DNA of 38,312 nucleotides from a virus: positions 1 to 38,312 of IMG/VR virus record IMGVR_UViG_3300028920_001368; one strand, 5' to 3'. The position numbers were made by a program, and so were the translations under genes. Under the pieces are notes generated by a model. It was not told where the DNA came from. It made no database searches and saw only the letters and a program-made list of their open reading frames with translations. Below, in pieces: positions 22,885-31,485 of this stretch. The number at the start of each line of letters is the position of its first letter. The first letter of the stretch is position 1.

Positions 22885-23388
22885 ATGATGAGCCAAAGAT
22901 ACAAAGATATTAATATAAAAAATAGAGAAACAGCAATTTACTTAATTCATTTAGAAGCAGACAGAGCAAATAAAAAAGTATGCACAATTGAACAAATAGA
23001 ATTTCATCAATTGCGTCCATTGGAATCAGTAAGAAGATATGTGTTTGTATTTCAGGAAAAAGTACCGAGATTAATTGATAAAGATTTTGCACGGTTTTTA
23101 ATAGAAAAATATGGCTCAGATGTATTAGCTCAGACTGATGACAGCGGGAAAAGAGTTGATGATTTGAACTTTATGAAGCGAACGGATTTAGTTAAGCTTT
23201 ATTCTCTTTTGCGGAAAAAAGCAGAGGATAGTAAAAAAGATTTAGAAGGTTATCCCGGAGTTATGGGAAAAACGGAAGATATTGAAAAAGCAATTCGACA
23301 ATTAAGACAAGACGGATTTGATATTCCTTATGAATATGATGAAGAATCACAAAAAATGAAATTTATTGTTGGGGAAGATGATGAGTAA
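22885..23388 (+). CDS. Virion-module protein of unknown function
   Basis: A 167-residue charged helical protein with TGGAGGA before ATG 22885 (ATG 22888 equally possible). No motif was recognised. It lies between head and connector genes, so a small structural or assembly role is likely. Its stop overlaps the repeat-derived mini-ORF at 23381. Confidence 0.65.
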   Translation: MMSQRYKDINIKNRETAIYLIHLEADRANKKVCTIEQIEFHQLRPLESVRRYVFVFQEKVPRLIDKDFARFLIEKYGSDVLAQTDDSGKRVDDLNFMKRTDLVKLYSLLRKKAEDSKKDLEGYPGVMGKTEDIEKAIRQLRQDGFDIPYEYDEESQKMKFIVGEDDE

Positions 23389-23482
23389 CACCTTGTTAAG
23401 CAAGGCAACTGACCAGTTGCCACGTAACAACACCCCGTCCGCAAGCGGACACCCCTCTTACAGAGGGGAATTAAAGGAATAG
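23381..23482 (+). CDS. Repeat-derived mini-ORF linking two structural genes
   Basis: A 33-codon ORF, MSNTLLSKATDQLPRNNTPS continuing SGHPSYRGELKE. It starts inside the last codons of the upstream gene and ends four bases before the next start. Nearly all of it is made of a type III palindrome plus a type I repeat. It may be a coupling ORF that keeps ribosomes moving across the gap rather than a functional protein. Confidence 0.35.
   Translation: MSNTLLSKATDQLPRNNTPSASGHPSYRGELKE
23404..23421 (+). repeat. Dispersed palindrome type III (GGCAACT..AGTTGCC)
   Basis: GGCAACT-gacc-AGTTGCC. A near copy, GGCAACTGACCAGATGCC, is translated inside the giant gene at 31797-31814. Confidence 0.65.
23430..23475 (+). 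repeat. Dispersed palindrome type I
   Basis: ACACCCCG-TCCGCaaGCGGA-CACCCCTCTtacAGAGGGGAATTAAAGG, the fullest copy, just before the start of the connector-like gene. Confidence 0.8.
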
Positions 23483-23486
23483 AATA

Positions 23487-24101
23487 ATGACATACGAACA
23501 GGCAATTGATAGGATTCTTGAAAGAGCAGACATGAATAATGTGTCCAACGGTGAAGCATTGGCACGAACTTTTTTTTATGATGCAATGGCTGCATTATCC
23601 GAAAAGCCGGAATGGACGCAAAATGATTTGAGAGATTATTTTTTAAGAATAACTTATTCTGTTCCTTCCGGTGCAACGTATGTAACAAATGCTTTATTAT
23701 GTACGGCTATTTCCGGAACTAATTGTATTGATAAAGTGCTTGATATATTTGATTCTTCAAATGAATTTTTATTTAATAAATGCACTTTAGAAGATGTAAA
23801 AACTTGGTCTTATTCTGGAATGTCTGTACCTTCAGGAAATGAAATTGGATGGTATCAAATAGGAGATAAAATTTATTTTATTCCTGCTGCAACAATTTCA
23901 GAAAAATCTATTTTACTAATAATCAAATTGAAAACAAGAATTTTTGCAAGCAGCGGAGTTACTTCTGCAACACCGGGAGCAGTTGACAGAAAATTATTAG
24001 ATGCTGATGAGTTGAATGCGCTTTATAGCGACCAATTTATTATAGCATGTATTGACATGGCGGTTGAGTTTATGAAAAAATCTGTGGAGTATAACCGATG
24101 A
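23487..24101 (+). CDS. Head-tail connector/adaptor-like protein
   Basis: A 204-residue protein (MTYEQAIDRILERADMNNVS..) with beta-rich centre and helical end, located after the capsid module, where short-tailed phages encode adaptor proteins that extend the portal. AAAGGAAT before ATG 23487 is a modest SD. The assignment rests on position and size; no diagnostic motif is visible. Confidence 0.55.
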   Translation: MTYEQAIDRILERADMNNVSNGEALARTFFYDAMAALSEKPEWTQNDLRDYFLRITYSVPSGATYVTNALLCTAISGTNCIDKVLDIFDSSNEFLFNKCTLEDVKTWSYSGMSVPSGNEIGWYQIGDKIYFIPAATISEKSILLIIKLKTRIFASSGVTSATPGAVDRKLLDADELNALYSDQFIIACIDMAVEFMKKSVEYNR

Positions 24102-24208
24102 TAACACCCCTTCAAGTAAATGGACAATTCACGAATTATCCATACGATATGAAAACACCCTGTCAACTACGTTGCCTCCCCTCTACAAGATGGGAATTAG
24201 AGGAATAG
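24098..24208 (+). CDS. Repeat-derived mini-ORF linking two structural genes
   Basis: A 36-codon ORF starting in an ATGA overlap with the connector stop and ending three bases before the next gene at 24212. It reads MITPLQVNGQFTNYPYDMKT and then the type I-derived PCQLRCLPSTRWELEE. It is composed of repeat DNA throughout, like the mini-ORFs at 23381 and 25120. Confidence 0.35.
   Translation: MITPLQVNGQFTNYPYDMKTPCQLRCLPSTRWELEE
24104..24200 (+). repeat. Composite of dispersed palindromes types I and II
   Basis: A broken type I start (ACACCCCTTCAAGTAAA) is followed by a type II unit GGACAATTC-ac-GAATTATCC-ATACG (24122-24146). A second, decayed type I unit follows (ACACCCTGTCAACtacGTTGCCTCCCCTC..GATGGGAATTAG). 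It looks like one repeat inserted into another. Confidence 0.65.
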
Positions 24209-24211
24209 GAT

Positions 24212-25123
24212 ATGACTATACAGGAATTGCATGATATTATCTTAATTGAATTGCCAAGTTGCACAAGGCTGAAAAAAATAGCAACTGCATTAAACAGAGT
24301 AATTGGCAAGGTAAATTTAACAATAGACGGTATTTTTACATTGGAAGAAGATTTTCTTCTTTCTACATTAAGCGAATATTCTTTATCAAACAATGTTCTT
24401 ACCTGTCCTGCATATTGGAAACAAATTCAAAAAGTATTTGTAGATGATGAAGAATGTATTTCCCGACCTTATGATATTCTTCTGCAAGATACGGATAAAG
24501 AAAATGTATTTGCAAGAACCGGAATCAGAACAATTGCATTTCCCAAAGCATGGTATTTTATTGATGAAGATGAAACCGAAGAAATAGCAGTACGAAGTGG
24601 AACGGCAGAAGATGAATATACTTTTGCAAGTAATGTCTTAACCTTACACGATGATTGGCAAAAGATAACTAAAGTTACGATTGCTTCTACTGATTATACA
24701 GAAAAAACGTATGCTTATGTTCTTGCTAATCCAAGCGAAGCTGAAATTTATGCAATTAATGGCAGAACGATTGTATTTCCTGCAAGCGTAAGTTTAACAA
24801 CTGCAACCATAACATTAACCGGATATGAAGGAGAACCTTTAAAAATAGCCGGAATTAAAATGTTTGAAAAATTATCCAATGCTGATGCTATTGATGGAGA
24901 AACAGAAATTGATATGCCGGAAGTATGGGATGAAATGATTGTTGCAGGTACGATGGCGCATTTAACCGGAAGCGGAGAATTTGCCAATGAACAGCTTCAT
25001 AAAGAAAATTGGGCGATATTTTTAAAAGGTTTAGAACAAATCAATCGTTGGGAATTGACTTGGAGTCCGCAAGAACAGGAAAATCGTTTAAGTTGGAATT
25101 ATCAAACGGTGGAAGGGAAATGA
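24212..25123 (+). CDS. Virion structural protein, tail/connector region
   Basis: A 303-residue protein, helical at both ends with a beta-rich middle (VTIASTDYTEKTYAYVLANP). AGAGGAAT lies before ATG 24212. The end (HLTGSGEFANEQLHKENWAI..INRWELTWSP) resembles the helical termini of adaptor-type proteins. No specific family was recognised; tail-tube or adaptor is inferred from its place before the large stabilisation-type protein. Confidence 0.6.
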   Translation: MTIQELHDIILIELPSCTRLKKIATALNRVIGKVNLTIDGIFTLEEDFLLSTLSEYSLSNNVLTCPAYWKQIQKVFVDDEECISRPYDILLQDTDKENVFARTGIRTIAFPKAWYFIDEDETEEIAVRSGTAEDEYTFASNVLTLHDDWQKITKVTIASTDYTEKTYAYVLANPSEAEIYAINGRTIVFPASVSLTTATITLTGYEGEPLKIAGIKMFEKLSNADAIDGETEIDMPEVWDEMIVAGTMAHLTGSGEFANEQLHKENWAIFLKGLEQINRWELTWSPQEQENRLSWNYQTVEGK

Positions 25124-25182
25124 GAACACCCCGTCAACTACGTTGCCACCCCTCTATGAGAGGGGAATTAGAGGGAAAATGA
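25120..25182 (+). CDS. Repeat-derived mini-ORF linking two structural genes
   Basis: A 20-codon ORF, MRTPRQLRCHPSMRGELEGK. It begins in an ATGA overlap with the upstream stop (25121-25123) and ends in an ATGA overlap with the downstream start (25179). It is entirely type I repeat sequence. Likely a coupling device or accident of the repeat, not a functional protein. Confidence 0.35.
   Translation: MRTPRQLRCHPSMRGELEGK
25126..25170 (+). repeat. Dispersed palindrome type I
   Basis: ACACCCCGT-CAACtacGTTG-CCACCCCTCTatgAGAGGGGAATTA. The first stem (CAAC/GTTG) differs from other copies but is still paired. Confidence 0.8.
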
Positions 25183-28100
25183 AGATACAGGAATTTTTCG
25201 GAGTAAATAATCAAAAGCGAGCGGATTTGTTGCCAATTGGTATGCTATCTGACATAAAAAATTTTGAAAGATTAAGCTCCGGGAATATGACATTGCGAAA
25301 AGGTACAGCAGCAATGACACATTCCATTGCAAGCGGAGTTACTTCCGGCAATACTATTTTAGCTATCTGGACATGGATTCCTTCTTTTACTCTTGATAAT
25401 ATGAGTAGCACTTATGAATATTGCTTGTTATTATACATGAGTAACGGAAAATTATATCTTCTTTATCATGATACTTCAACGACAAAATGGGAAAGTGTAT
25501 TAGCTGCTGATGCGGAGATATTTGACGATTTTGTAAACGAGCCAAGAATAGCAGAAACAGAATATGGTCTTGCAATAGTTGACGGAAGAAACGGGAATAA
25601 CGCAAGATTTATTGAAGTCAATTCTGATGGTGAAGTTATTTATGGTGATATTGGTATTCCTATTGCCAAAGATACACCGACAATTACTTATGATAAATAT
25701 GCAGGAGTTGATGACGCTGATATTGGAATGGCAGTTCCAAAGGGAGCGATATTATTTTATGCTTATACTCAGGTTACAAAAGCAGGAGTTGAAAGCAATC
25801 CATCACCTGTATTTGTGGATAGTGAAGATAATTTTCTTGATTTTGGAACAGATTGGACTAACCAGCAGTATTTGAAACGAGCAACATTAAGCGGATTGAA
25901 AACCATTATAGGATTTGATAGCAGCCATGAAGAATTACGAGAGCAATTAAAATATTTCTATATTTACAGAGCGCACACTTTATATTCCGAAGGACTTTCC
26001 GCAAGAACAGAATTATTATTTAACAGAGCCTTACAAATTGCAAGCATGGATGATTCCAATACATTTGTTGATAGCAACAACGCTAACGGGATTGCTATTT
26101 CTTATGAAAACGATATTTCTTGCAAAGGCGATGATATTTGCGCAACAGGTGGAGTAACATTCATCAGTAATGCAAACAGGGCAATAAAATTTCCTTTTGA
26201 TTTTAAATATTACTGGAAAATTGATATTGCCAATAACAACAGCAGGAATTATGCTCAAAGTGTAATATTGATATTAATAGGAAATGATGATTTACAAGAC
26301 AAGGACGGAGAACAAAAATTTGAATGGGCAGATGTTTTGGATGGAGATGTAATTGATTCTGCATATATTAATAAATTAAGATTTTTTGACCAAGACTTAA
26401 CGACACCATTAAAAGTAACTTTTTATTCTTTGGGGGGATTATATTTAAGAATTGCAGTACAAATTCCTTATATAAATAGTAATAGTGTTCATTCTATTTA
26501 TTTGTGCTATGCTGATGATTTAGTTGGGATTGACGAGACAGCATGGCAAAATGCTGAACACGGAGAATTCATCGGTGTTGGTGATTTTGAAAACCAATTA
26601 GCGATAAGACCAAACAGAGTACGCTCAGAAAATACATTAATAACCATGTTTAATGAATTAGATGGCACGGATATAATTAATAGGGCAAATGAAGAATATC
26701 CTGCAAACTATACAGGAGCTGGTGATTTGGTGCAATGCACAACAGAAGCATACAATCTTCAAATAAATTTCTTTGATGGAGCGTATAAAATAGCCGGAGA
26801 TAATGGTATAAAGTGGGGAGACCCTGTCGCAGCAAATACTTCATATTTTGATTTTGGGGATTTGGGATTGGGGGAACTCCCATCAAAAGGATTCATGAAG
26901 CTCATTTTCTTTTGCCAAACAACTTCAAGTGATGACCCTATATTAACTTTTTATAAAGACAGTACAAATTATTTAACACTAAAAAGAATGGATGTAGCTC
27001 AAAAATTTTATTTTGACAGTGTTGTCTCTGCTTTAGTAGAAAGATGTGAAGTATCACCTTCAAATTTTACAACAAATATTTATCAAATATTGTGTAGTTG
27101 GGATAGGGAAGAAGGGAAAATATCATTATTTTGTAATGAAGTAAAAATAAATCCTACTCTTTATTCTGATGAAACTGATACTGATATTATTACAGATTTT
27201 GACCATTTTTATGTTGGGAAAACACCAGTAGAAAATACTTTTGATTTTGCATTCATTCAAAGCATTGAAGTCGAGCAAGGAATTTATTTAAGTGCCAATA
27301 ATGCTCATGATGTTAAAGTGGCATTAAACATTATGAATGGATTACCATGTTATCCTGATGATTTTATTGGTATAAATTTAGATGATTTAGCGCAAGAAAA
27401 TATTACAATCAATTCGGCAAAGTTAGTAGAAGAAGAAACTAAACCTGGAATGTTAATGTGGAGCAGCATAGGTGGACGGACGTTTCCTGATTTGAATTAT
27501 ATTTTTACAAATGGGAACATTAAGCGAATTATTCCGGCGCCAAATTATACAAAAAACGGACAGGATTATAACAGCTTTTTAATTTTCAATAAAAATGGAA
27601 CACGCCAAAGATTTATTCTTTCCGGTACACCGGACGGATGGGCTGGACAAATTTCAGATAATTTAATCAGCGAACAATCAGCATTTAGTTTGCTTGGCGA
27701 AAATACTATTTGTAAAATAGCAGAAACATTATATTATCTTGCTCCGATTGGATTGGTTAAAGAAAACCGAGACGGAAGAGAAGTTATCAGCAGAGATGAA
27801 CGTGGCGATAAAATAGTAGATTTGCCAATTCAAACAGATGATACTCTGGACATTCTTTTTTATAATCAATATCGTCAGCAATTAATTTATGTGTATTATT
27901 CCGGTAATGCGACTTATAATAAAGCTTTTGTGTATGATATTAGTACAAGATTGTGGTTTTTGTTTACCGGATTTAATGCAGAACGAACAGCAGTGGAATT
28001 GAGTAAAACAACTCAAAAGACATTAGTTCTCTATAATAATACAATTACTGTTTATCCTGGAAGTTCCAATACAACTGAAGCAAGTCCATATATTCAAACA

Positions 28101-28340
28101 GGGAAAATAGCATTAGATTATAAAAGCCTTCGCAGAATTAAGATAGAGTATTCCGGAACGATTACGTCTATTGTAATTGTTGTTTACAATGAAAACTTTA
28201 GCGGAGGTTATAACACTACTGCAATATCATCAGTACCTAATAGCAATGTGTGGTATGGATTGCCGAGAGGATTAAAAGGCAAAGAATTTCAAATCACCGT
28301 TTACGGTGGAACAAACATAAAACAAATAGAGATAGAATAG
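25179..28340 (+). CDS. Large tail/DNA-stabilisation-type structural protein
   Basis: A 1053-residue structural protein started at ATG 25179 (GAGGG SD); the longer frame from 25143 reads through repeat DNA. The N-terminus (FFGVNNQKRADLLPIGMLSD..NMTLRKGTA) and C-terminal LYYLAPIGLVKENRDGRE..NQYRQQLIYVYY..AFVYDISTRLWF recall the propeller-like tail stabilisation proteins of P22-type phages (gp10 role). A middle part, about 600-740, looks like a LamG/concanavalin-like beta-sandwich (ISLFCNEVKINPT..FYVGKTP). It probably closes the portal channel and may bind sugars. The exact family is uncertain. Confidence 0.65.
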   Translation: MKIQEFFGVNNQKRADLLPIGMLSDIKNFERLSSGNMTLRKGTAAMTHSIASGVTSGNTILAIWTWIPSFTLDNMSSTYEYCLLLYMSNGKLYLLYHDTSTTKWESVLAADAEIFDDFVNEPRIAETEYGLAIVDGRNGNNARFIEVNSDGEVIYGDIGIPIAKDTPTITYDKYAGVDDADIGMAVPKGAILFYAYTQVTKAGVESNPSPVFVDSEDNFLDFGTDWTNQQYLKRATLSGLKTIIGFDSSHEELREQLKYFYIYRAHTLYSEGLSARTELLFNRALQIASMDDSNTFVDSNNANGIAISYENDISCKGDDICATGGVTFISNANRAIKFPFDFKYYWKIDIANNNSRNYAQSVILILIGNDDLQDKDGEQKFEWADVLDGDVIDSAYINKLRFFDQDLTTPLKVTFYSLGGLYLRIAVQIPYINSNSVHSIYLCYADDLVGIDETAWQNAEHGEFIGVGDFENQLAIRPNRVRSENTLITMFNELDGTDIINRANEEYPANYTGAGDLVQCTTEAYNLQINFFDGAYKIAGDNGIKWGDPVAANTSYFDFGDLGLGELPSKGFMKLIFFCQTTSSDDPILTFYKDSTNYLTLKRMDVAQKFYFDSVVSALVERCEVSPSNFTTNIYQILCSWDREEGKISLFCNEVKINPTLYSDETDTDIITDFDHFYVGKTPVENTFDFAFIQSIEVEQGIYLSANNAHDVKVALNIMNGLPCYPDDFIGINLDDLAQENITINSAKLVEEETKPGMLMWSSIGGRTFPDLNYIFTNGNIKRIIPAPNYTKNGQDYNSFLIFNKNGTRQRFILSGTPDGWAGQISDNLISEQSAFSLLGENTICKIAETLYYLAPIGLVKENRDGREVISRDERGDKIVDLPIQTDDTLDILFYNQYRQQLIYVYYSGNATYNKAFVYDISTRLWFLFTGFNAERTAVELSKTTQKTLVLYNNTITVYPGSSNTTEASPYIQTGKIALDYKSLRRIKIEYSGTITSIVIVVYNENFSGGYNTTAISSVPNSNVWYGLPRGLKGKEFQITVYGGTNIKQIEIE

Positions 28341-28348
28341 GAGGAACA

Positions 28349-28660
28349 ATGAGATTTTATAAAACCAACCCGGACGGTGATGCTATTCCTGTAGGAGTTA
28401 GCTTTGTTACGGGAACCATAACATTAACTGGAACAGCATTCACGGGAAACAGCGTTACCAGACCGGAAAATGCAGTAGAAATTTCCGTTGCAAAAGATGA
28501 TGAAGATGATGCTGATTTCTGGATTGGAGAAAGCGCAAGTGCAAACGGCTATCCTGATAGCAGAATCGAAGATGAGGGAATTGTTGGGATGGATGCAATT
28601 TATTTTAAAGGCGCAAATGCACAGGTATTGCATTATAAATTCAGATTATTAGGTGAATAA
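28349..28660 (+). CDS. Small beta-rich structural protein
   Basis: A 103-residue protein with AGGAGGAAC before ATG 28349. It is acidic and beta-rich (GVSFVTGTITLTGTAFTGNS..); one acidic run KDDEDDADF lies near residue 50. Probably a minor virion or tail component. The stop overlaps the next start by TAATG. Confidence 0.65.
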   Translation: MRFYKTNPDGDAIPVGVSFVTGTITLTGTAFTGNSVTRPENAVEISVAKDDEDDADFWIGESASANGYPDSRIEDEGIVGMDAIYFKGANAQVLHYKFRLLGE

Positions 28661-29415
28661 TGAAACTTGGATTGGGAACGAGAAAAAGAAAAAGAAAAAG
28701 AAGGGAAGATTTGTTACTTTCTGAAACAAAAGCATACAATGCACGAGTAAAAGCAGACGGTGGATACATACAAGACATTGACATCGTAAATGCTGAAATC
28801 AAAGCTGCTAAAGATGCAAATGAATATTCAACTCTATTGAGATTCTATCCTGAACAATGTGGAATTAAAATTGATAGAAGGCTCGGAGTAGATTATGTTA
28901 CGAAAATATACGATGTAAAAGGCGCAAGCGGAGATATTATAATTTCGACAGAACTAAACCAGCCTGTATTGCAGGAAGATGGTACATATTATCTATTTTC
29001 ACAGATATTGTTAATTCCAGCGATTGCAGGAACGGCAATAACTCACAACATTACATTTGAGATAATGTATAAACCTGACTTGGCACATAACCAAGCTTTT
29101 GGTGCAGTTCCCTCACAAAGTGGAACAGATGTTAGAATGTATATTATTTTTGAAAATACAAATATATTGGATAGGCTTGGCTACATGGAAAACCGAGATG
29201 ATTCTGGGATATTAGATGAATTGACTGCAACTTTTACGAAAATTACTTTGTTGTCATCTTATTCCGATTCTAAGATGTATGTTTATTTAAATGATGTAAA
29301 TGTAAAGGAATATGCAGGAACAACAAAGAATGATACTATGGGTTTTGTTCTCGGCGATGGTATTACGGAAGCTTTTGGTTATCTCAAATCAGCGAAAATA
29401 AGGCAATGGAATTAA
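28660..29415 (+). CDS. Structural protein with LamG-like domain and basic N-terminus
   Basis: A 251-residue protein in a TAATG overlap with the previous gene. It begins with a very basic stretch (GTRKRKRKRREDLL, residues 6-19). The rest resembles a concanavalin/LamG-like fold (NITFEIMYKPD..FTKITLLSSYSDSKMYVYLNDVNVKEYAG), common in phage tail fibres or appendages that touch surface sugars. Likely part of the tail or a receptor-binding accessory; not proven. Confidence 0.6.
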   Translation: MKLGLGTRKRKRKRREDLLLSETKAYNARVKADGGYIQDIDIVNAEIKAAKDANEYSTLLRFYPEQCGIKIDRRLGVDYVTKIYDVKGASGDIIISTELNQPVLQEDGTYYLFSQILLIPAIAGTAITHNITFEIMYKPDLAHNQAFGAVPSQSGTDVRMYIIFENTNILDRLGYMENRDDSGILDELTATFTKITLLSSYSDSKMYVYLNDVNVKEYAGTTKNDTMGFVLGDGITEAFGYLKSAKIRQWN

Positions 29416-29645
29416 TGATGTATGCAATATTTGAAACTTTAGAACAATACAACGCAAAAAATCAGGGAATAAATGAATATCGAGGTTATCCGAATGACAA
29501 AGGGACGATGACTTATGCTCCAGAAAATCCACAGCAAACATTGGATGGCAAATACGCAATGCGAATAGTAATAGGATTGGAAGAGCAATTTACGGGATGT
29601 GAACAAGTCGAATCGGTGGAATATCCAATCGATGAAGAAATATGA
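29415..29645 (+). CDS. Small phage protein in tail region
   Basis: A 76-residue protein starting at ATG 29415 in a TAATG overlap (ATG 29418 is one codon later). It reads MMYAIFETLEQYNAKNQGIN.. and contains TYAPENPQQTLDGKYAMRI. No family was recognised. Short proteins of this kind often accompany phage fibre genes. Confidence 0.6.
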   Translation: MMYAIFETLEQYNAKNQGINEYRGYPNDKGTMTYAPENPQQTLDGKYAMRIVIGLEEQFTGCEQVESVEYPIDEEI

Positions 29646-29698
29646 AATGGAAATAAATGATTATATCGAAGATAATAATCTTATAAACGAGGAATAAC

Positions 29699-29968
29699 AT
29701 GGCAAACGGAAACGGAATGAAATTAACAAATGATAACATCAGAACTATTTTGATGGTAGTAAGTTTTGTAGCAACAATTGTTTTTGCGTACTCTTCTATG
29801 CAAAGTAAATATGATTTACTTTGTGAGCGATTGGAAGCGCAGAAACAAAAAATTGAAAAGTATGAACTCCGTTTTGATATTCAGGATGATAAACTAAAAA
29901 AGATTGATGAAATTTATTATAACGTCCAGAATATCTGCGAAAAACTGGGCGTAACATACAAGCAGTAG
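29699..29968 (+). CDS. Membrane plus coiled-coil protein, possible holin or lysis accessory
   Basis: An 89-residue protein with GAGGAATAAC before ATG 29699. It has one hydrophobic segment (ILMVVSFVATIVFAYSS, about 17-33) followed by a charged coiled coil (35-70) and a short tail. This topology resembles XhlA-type or other single-pass lysis accessory proteins. It lies in the virion module, so a role in DNA ejection across the membrane is also possible. Confidence 0.55.
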   Translation: MANGNGMKLTNDNIRTILMVVSFVATIVFAYSSMQSKYDLLCERLEAQKQKIEKYELRFDIQDDKLKKIDEIYYNVQNICEKLGVTYKQ

Positions 29969-29979
29969 GAGATAATATT

Positions 29980-31485
29980 ATGTGGTGGGCATATCCTCTA
30001 ATTCAAACAGCCGTTTCAGCCGGAACGCAATTATTAAATAAACCGAAAAAGCATACTCCCAATTTGGATTGGATGAATAAATATATCAATCAAATGAAAG
30101 GGCAGCGTTCCAGCAATGCAACATTCAATACCATTATGCAGGGTGGAGGAAAACAGATTGCTCAAAACAGCGAACGGGCAAGATTGGAAAATGAATTTGA
30201 TAATTACCGTTACGGAACCGGAGGGAGCGGAATTGATGCAGAAAAAAATATCAGCAATTTCCAAGAAGCTAATCGGGCAGGAGCAGACCTTACGCAACGT
30301 GCCGGAGAAATTCGCTCACAGGAAAACAAATATTATACAGATAAAATTTCCGAAGCTGAAATGATGAAAGAAAAAGCTATTTCCGAAGCTAAAGAACGCT
30401 ATAAAGTAGAAAAAGATAATTGGAATAAAAATTGGATTGGCGCAGGAATACAATCAGCCGGAAGCTTTGCAGCAGCAGGATTGCAAAATATGGCAGGGTG
30501 GAACAATGCTTATGATTTGGCGAAAATGGAAGACAAGACTTTAACAATGGAAGGTTTTAAAGCAATGGGAAAAACACCAGAAGTTGCAGCACAGGCTTTT
30601 GGAATATCTCAAGCTAAAATGCAGGATAAATCTTTTTATGATTCATTTTCTCAATTATTGGGAAGTAATCAAAAGATGGATGCGGATTTGTCTTTACCTC
30701 AAAATATCAAATTATTAGAAACCGAATTGAAGATTGCCGGAGATAACCAAACAAAAGCAGCAGCACAGAAAATGCTTGAATACAGAGCAAATCCTCCGCA
30801 AGATATAAGCAACGCAGTTGAAGAAATAAAAGGAATGATAGTAAATGAAGAAATAGATGAACAGCATGGAATGAAGATATTGGATTATGTTGAAAGCTTA
30901 CAGCCGAAGATGGATGACAGCACAACAAAAGTGAGCTTAAATTTTAATGGCAATCCAACAGATTTTGAAATCCCTACTCATATTTATCAAGAAGCAACGA
31001 ATAAAGGTATTCCGTTAGAGCAGGTTGTTTCTCAATATGGAAATCCCACAAAAGTTGATGTGCTTGCAGGGGAACGACAGAGAGCAGCAGAAATGAAGCA
31101 ACAGCAAAAATTAATTGAACAACAGACTGAAGAAATAAAGGACAGAGAAAGTGCCATTGATTCCTTACAAGCAACAAAAACATTTTTAGATACTTACCGA
31201 ACACCAATGGTTCCTGAAGAAACTGCTAATAAAATGAATGAAGCTTTAGCGAATATAGATAAAACAGATATTGCTTCATTTACTAAAATTGCAGCAGAAT
31301 ATTCTTATTCTTATAAACCGGAAACAACAGGCTATTCTTCTTTCTTAACGGCTGAAAACACAAATTTACAGGAAAATCTTTATAATATGCTTATCAAAAC
31401 TTACAAAAATTATCATAAATTTAAAGATACTACTTTGAATACTACGGAAGCTTTTAATGAATCTTTAGATGAATTGGGGTTTTAA
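29980..31485 (+). CDS. Ejection/internal virion-type protein
   Basis: A 501-residue protein with AGGAGA before ATG 29980. It opens with MWWAYPLIQTAVSAGTQLL, has a long coiled coil around 90-150, a hydrophobic glycine/alanine-rich stretch (IGAGIQSAGSFAAAGLQNMAG, about 155-175) and a long helical, glutamine-rich C-terminal half. Such proteins are typically packed inside the head and injected to form a channel. The assignment is by composition and position directly before the giant gene, which starts one base later. Confidence 0.65.
   Translation: MWWAYPLIQTAVSAGTQLLNKPKKHTPNLDWMNKYINQMKGQRSSNATFNTIMQGGGKQIAQNSERARLENEFDNYRYGTGGSGIDAEKNISNFQEANRAGADLTQRAGEIRSQENKYYTDKISEAEMMKEKAISEAKERYKVEKDNWNKNWIGAGIQSAGSFAAAGLQNMAGWNNAYDLAKMEDKTLTMEGFKAMGKTPEVAAQAFGISQAKMQDKSFYDSFSQLLGSNQKMDADLSLPQNIKLLETELKIAGDNQTKAAAQKMLEYRANPPQDISNAVEEIKGMIVNEEIDEQHGMKILDYVESLQPKMDDSTTKVSLNFNGNPTDFEIPTHIYQEATNKGIPLEQVVSQYGNPTKVDVLAGERQRAAEMKQQQKLIEQQTEEIKDRESAIDSLQATKTFLDTYRTPMVPEETANKMNEALANIDKTDIASFTKIAAEYSYSYKPETTGYSSFLTAENTNLQENLYNMLIKTYKNYHKFKDTTLNTTEAFNESLDELGF

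Noticed and set aside
23404-25170. CRISPR array or clustered direct repeats
   Set aside because: The repeats are palindromes separated by whole genes, with no regular spacers and no cas genes.
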